Assembly (NCBI GenBank): GCA_029267645.1
Contig: JAJUIM010000009.1
Coordinates: 1-17,969 of the forward strand
Direction: 5' to 3'
DNA length: 17,969 nt
DNA from: Microbacterium sp.
GTDB taxonomy: Bacteria > Actinomycetota > Actinomycetes > Actinomycetales > Microbacteriaceae
A program made the translations under genes and the position numbers. Position 1 is the stretch's first letter. The number at the start of each line of letters is the position of its first letter. The notes below the pieces were generated by a model, which searched no databases, was not told where the DNA came from, and saw only the letters and a list, made by a program, of their open reading frames with translations. This document shows, one piece after another, positions 16,004 to 17,969 of the stretch.

Positions 16004-16047
16004 CGTACGCGCGCGGCGGCCGGGGGTTTCGGCGGGCGAACGTGTGG

Positions 16048-16059
16048 CAGATTCGAGGG
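16048..16059 (+). promoter_or_regulatory. Candidate leaderless -10 region of the LysR gene
   Basis: CAGATT (16048-16053) is followed by six bases and the ATG at 16060, the same spacing as the two leaderless promoters at 10447 and 11256. No clear -35 is visible. The CGAGGG just before the ATG is too close to act as a normal ribosome-binding site. Confidence 0.4.
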
Positions 16060-16950
16060 ATGGACATCACGCTGCACCAGCTGCGGTGCTTCCTCGCGGT
16101 CGCAGAGGAGCAGCACTTCGGCAGGGCCGCGGCGAGCCTGCGCATGGCCCCCTCGTCGCTCAGCCAGCAGGTCGCGGGCCTCGAGCGCACGCTCGGCCGC
16201 AGGCTGTTCGACCGCAGCTCGCGGTCGGTCGCGCTCACGGCCGACGGCGCGGAGCTCGTGCCGCTCGCGCGCGAGGCGACGGCGTCGGTCGGGGCGATCG
16301 CGGCGTGGGCCGAGGGCGAGGCGGCGACCGAGCTGCGCATCGGATACGCCGCGTCGAGCACGGGCCTGCGCATGATCCTCGGGGCCGCGCTCGAGCGCCT
16401 GCCTGCCGTCACACCGCGGCTCGTGCCGCTGGGCCTCGCGGGCGGGGCCGACGACGTGCGCCGAGGCGCGGTCGACTGCGCCGTGTCGGTCGAGCTCGCG
16501 CCCGGTGCCGATCACGCCGGCATCGCGGCCGTCGAGCTGTGGGAGGAGCCCCTCGTCGTCGCGCTGCCGTCGGTGCACCGCCTCGCCGACCGCGTGATCC
16601 TCGCGCCCGACGACCTCTTCGGCGAGGTGCTCGTCGGCATGGCCCGCAAGGGCGCGTGCGACGTGCCCTGGTACGGGGCGATCGATCCGCGCCTGCCCGA
16701 GCGGTGCCGCATCGAGCACGTCGCGACGAGCGCCGACGAGACCATGGAGGTCGTCGCGGCCGGCATGGGGCTCAACATCGCGGGCGCGTCGATCGTCGGG
16801 GCCTACGGCCGCGACGGCATCGCGTTCGTGCCGCTCGCGACCTCGGCGCGCGTCGCCTCGCGGATCCTCACGCGCGACGAGCCCGGATCCCCCGCGCTCC
16901 GCGCGTTCGTCGCGCTCGCCGCGGCGACGATGGCGGATCCGCCCGCCTGA
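16060..16950 (+). CDS. LysR-family transcriptional regulator
   Basis: A 296-residue regulator with an N-terminal winged helix-turn-helix (LHQLRCFLAVAEEQHFGRAA, then SSLSQQVAGLERTLGRRLFD and VALTADGA) and a periplasmic-binding-like effector domain from about residue 90 (LRIGYAASS onward). The HTH block beginning at residue 1 fixes the start at 16060; the in-frame extension back to 15919 would overlap the divergent esterase start and its operator. The gene diverges from the esterase-bicupin pair and shares an intergenic region with T-N11-A-type sites. It is therefore likely the inducer-responsive activator of that pair, with the aromatic substrate or an intermediate as co-inducer (inference). 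Confidence 0.93.
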   Translation: MDITLHQLRCFLAVAEEQHFGRAAASLRMAPSSLSQQVAGLERTLGRRLFDRSSRSVALTADGAELVPLAREATASVGAIAAWAEGEAATELRIGYAASSTGLRMILGAALERLPAVTPRLVPLGLAGGADDVRRGAVDCAVSVELAPGADHAGIAAVELWEEPLVVALPSVHRLADRVILAPDDLFGEVLVGMARKGACDVPWYGAIDPRLPERCRIEHVATSADETMEVVAAGMGLNIAGASIVGAYGRDGIAFVPLATSARVASRILTRDEPGSPALRAFVALAAATMADPPA

Positions 16951-17007
16951 CCCTTCACCGAGGAGCTGACCTCTCGCCGAGGGCCTGACGATTCGGGCGG
17001 ATCCGCC
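16932..17007. repeat. Pair of identical 12-base palindromes flanking the lysR 3' end
   Basis: GGCGGATCCGCC occurs at 16932-16943 (last codons of lysR) and again at 16996-17007 in the 82-base convergent intergenic region. Between them are two imperfect 13-base direct repeats, CCGAGGAGCTGAC (16958-16970) and CCGAGGGCCTGAC (16977-16989), with a 19-base period. The two palindromes could pair with each other or fold alone, so a terminator role for lysR or for the ATPase gene is possible but weakly supported. Confidence 0.35.
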
Positions 17008-17032
17008 AGACCCTGGCCCACATCACGGGCGC

Positions 17033-17969
17033 TCAGGGGCCGAGCACCCCCGCGAGGGCGTCGAGCGCCGGCAGGCCGATGAGCTCATCGACGAGGGGGA
17101 TCCGCGTCAGGGGCGCGCCGAGCTCGAGGTCCGCGAGCAGCTCCTCCTCGCGGCGGCGCCTCGCGGGCATGAGGTCGGCGGGGGAGAGGCGGTTCGCGAC
17201 CACGCCGATGAGGTCGAGATCGAGGTTGCGCAGCTGCGTGGTCACTTCTCGGCTCTCGGCGAGGGGCATCGGCTCGGCGACGGTGACGAGCAGGAAGCCC
17301 GCACGGCGGGGATCGGCGAGGACGTCTCGCATGCGCGAGAAGCGCGCTCGGCGGCGCAGCAGCATGCGGCGCAGCTCGGCGTCGCGGTCGGACGTGTCCT
17401 TGATGCCGCCCAGGGCGCCGTACGCTGCGGCGAAGCGCTCCGACCGGTCGCGGTTGGCGAGCAGCTTCTCCGTCCAGCCGGTCATGCGCTCTGGCATCGC
17501 GAGCAGGTGCAGCGTGTGCCCGGAGGGCGCGGTGTCGAAGATGACGAGGTCGTAGCGATCGAGCCCCGTCTCGAGTGTCTCGGCGACGCGCTCGAGCACG
17601 GCCGATTCGTGCGTGCCCGGCGCATCGCGCGCGGAGTCGAGGTGATCTCGTGCCGCCCGATGCAGGTGCTCCGGCAGCAGGCGCGTCATCGTGTCCGACA
17701 CGGCCGCGAGGTGCACATCGACCGTGCGCGCGGGGTCGATCTCGACGCCGTCGACGCGACCGGATCCGTCCCACAGCGTGGTCACCTCGTCGCCGACGGC
17801 TCGCTGCCACAGGTGGCCGAGGTTGTGTGCGGGATCGGTCGACACCACGAGCACGCGCGAGCCGCGCCGCGCGCTTGCGAGCGCGAGCGCCGAGGCGATC
17901 GACGTCTTGCCCACGCCGCCCTTGCCGCCGACGAAGACGGCGCGGCGATCGTCGATGGCGTTCAGCAGC
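17033..17969 (-). CDS. ArsA/Get3-family ATPase (N terminus beyond window)
   Basis: The visible 311 residues start, at the window edge, with LLNAIDDRRAVFVGG and the deviant Walker A KGGVGKTS. A GTG at 17914 lies inside this P-loop and cannot be the true start, so the gene continues past base 17969. Other ArsA/Get3 hallmarks are VVSTDPAHNLGHLW, VIFDTAPSGHTLHLLAMPER (switch II and the PSGHT element) and VVANRL near the C terminus. It has one ATPase domain with no second copy here. Actinobacteria often carry two adjacent genes of this type; the partner could lie just upstream, outside the window. It is unlikely to be an arsenite pump component as no arsenic gene is near. Protein-handling or envelope-related roles are suggested in relatives, but the function here is unknown. 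Confidence 0.9.
   Translation of the reverse strand, partial: LLNAIDDRRAVFVGGKGGVGKTSIASALALASARRGSRVLVVSTDPAHNLGHLWQRAVGDEVTTLWDGSGRVDGVEIDPARTVDVHLAAVSDTMTRLLPEHLHRAARDHLDSARDAPGTHESAVLERVAETLETGLDRYDLVIFDTAPSGHTLHLLAMPERMTGWTEKLLANRDRSERFAAAYGALGGIKDTSDRDAELRRMLLRRRARFSRMRDVLADPRRAGFLLVTVAEPMPLAESREVTTQLRNLDLDLIGVVANRLSPADLMPARRRREEELLADLELGAPLTRIPLVDELIGLPALDALAGVLGP

Noticed and set aside
17912..17914. GTG at 17914 as the start of the ArsA-like ATPase
   Set aside because: It lies inside the Walker A motif (KGGVGKTS); the in-frame residues before it complete the P-loop and the preceding beta strand, so the gene starts outside the window.

Overview
This is a gene-dense, very GC-rich stretch of bacterial chromosome. 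The composition, the LacI-controlled transport operon, the leaderless promoters and the families present (ThrE exporter, CysK2-like enzyme, dual-domain peptide ATPase, ArsA-like ATPase) fit a high-GC actinobacterium. Microbacteriaceae is my best guess, from general resemblance only. I see no rRNA, tRNA, CRISPR array, insertion sequence, phage gene or integrase, and no gene-free gap above 300 bases.

Layout: (1) 1-5072: the start of a LacI-family repressor runs off the left edge. It diverges from a tightly coupled plus-strand operon of two PotB/PotC-type permeases, a PotA-type ATPase, a PotD-type lipoprotein and a deaminase of the adenosine/adenine deaminase superfamily. Two LacI-type operators lie in the shared intergenic region. 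(2) 5092-10308, minus strand: a complete peptide/nickel-type ABC importer (DppC-like, DppB-like, substrate-binding lipoprotein, two-domain ATPase), with every junction a 4-base overlap. (3) 10447-13890, plus strand: a TauE/SafE permease, a PLP-dependent cysteine-synthase-family enzyme and a ThrE-type exporter; the first two appear to be leaderless. (4) 13894-16950: an alpha/beta-hydrolase esterase and a quercetin-dioxygenase-type bicupin form a coupled minus-strand pair, diverging from a LysR regulator across an intergenic region with T-N11-A-type sites. (5) 17033-17969, minus strand: an ArsA/Get3-like ATPase runs off the right edge.

How the genes may work together: block 1 looks like substrate-induced import plus deamination of a purine-like compound. 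Block 4 looks like a two-step aromatic/flavonol ring-opening and ester-cleavage cassette under LysR control. Block 3 may link sulfur metabolism with amino-acid export. These roles are inferred from family and gene order.

The most unusual large-scale signal is the palindrome GGATCC. I count 47 copies by eye, against about 6 expected if GC is near 70%. They occur in all codon phases and in every gene block, resembling a highly iterated palindrome rather than codon bias. At two convergent gene junctions a GC-rich palindrome is built into the last codons of the minus-strand gene and probably serves as a two-way terminator.
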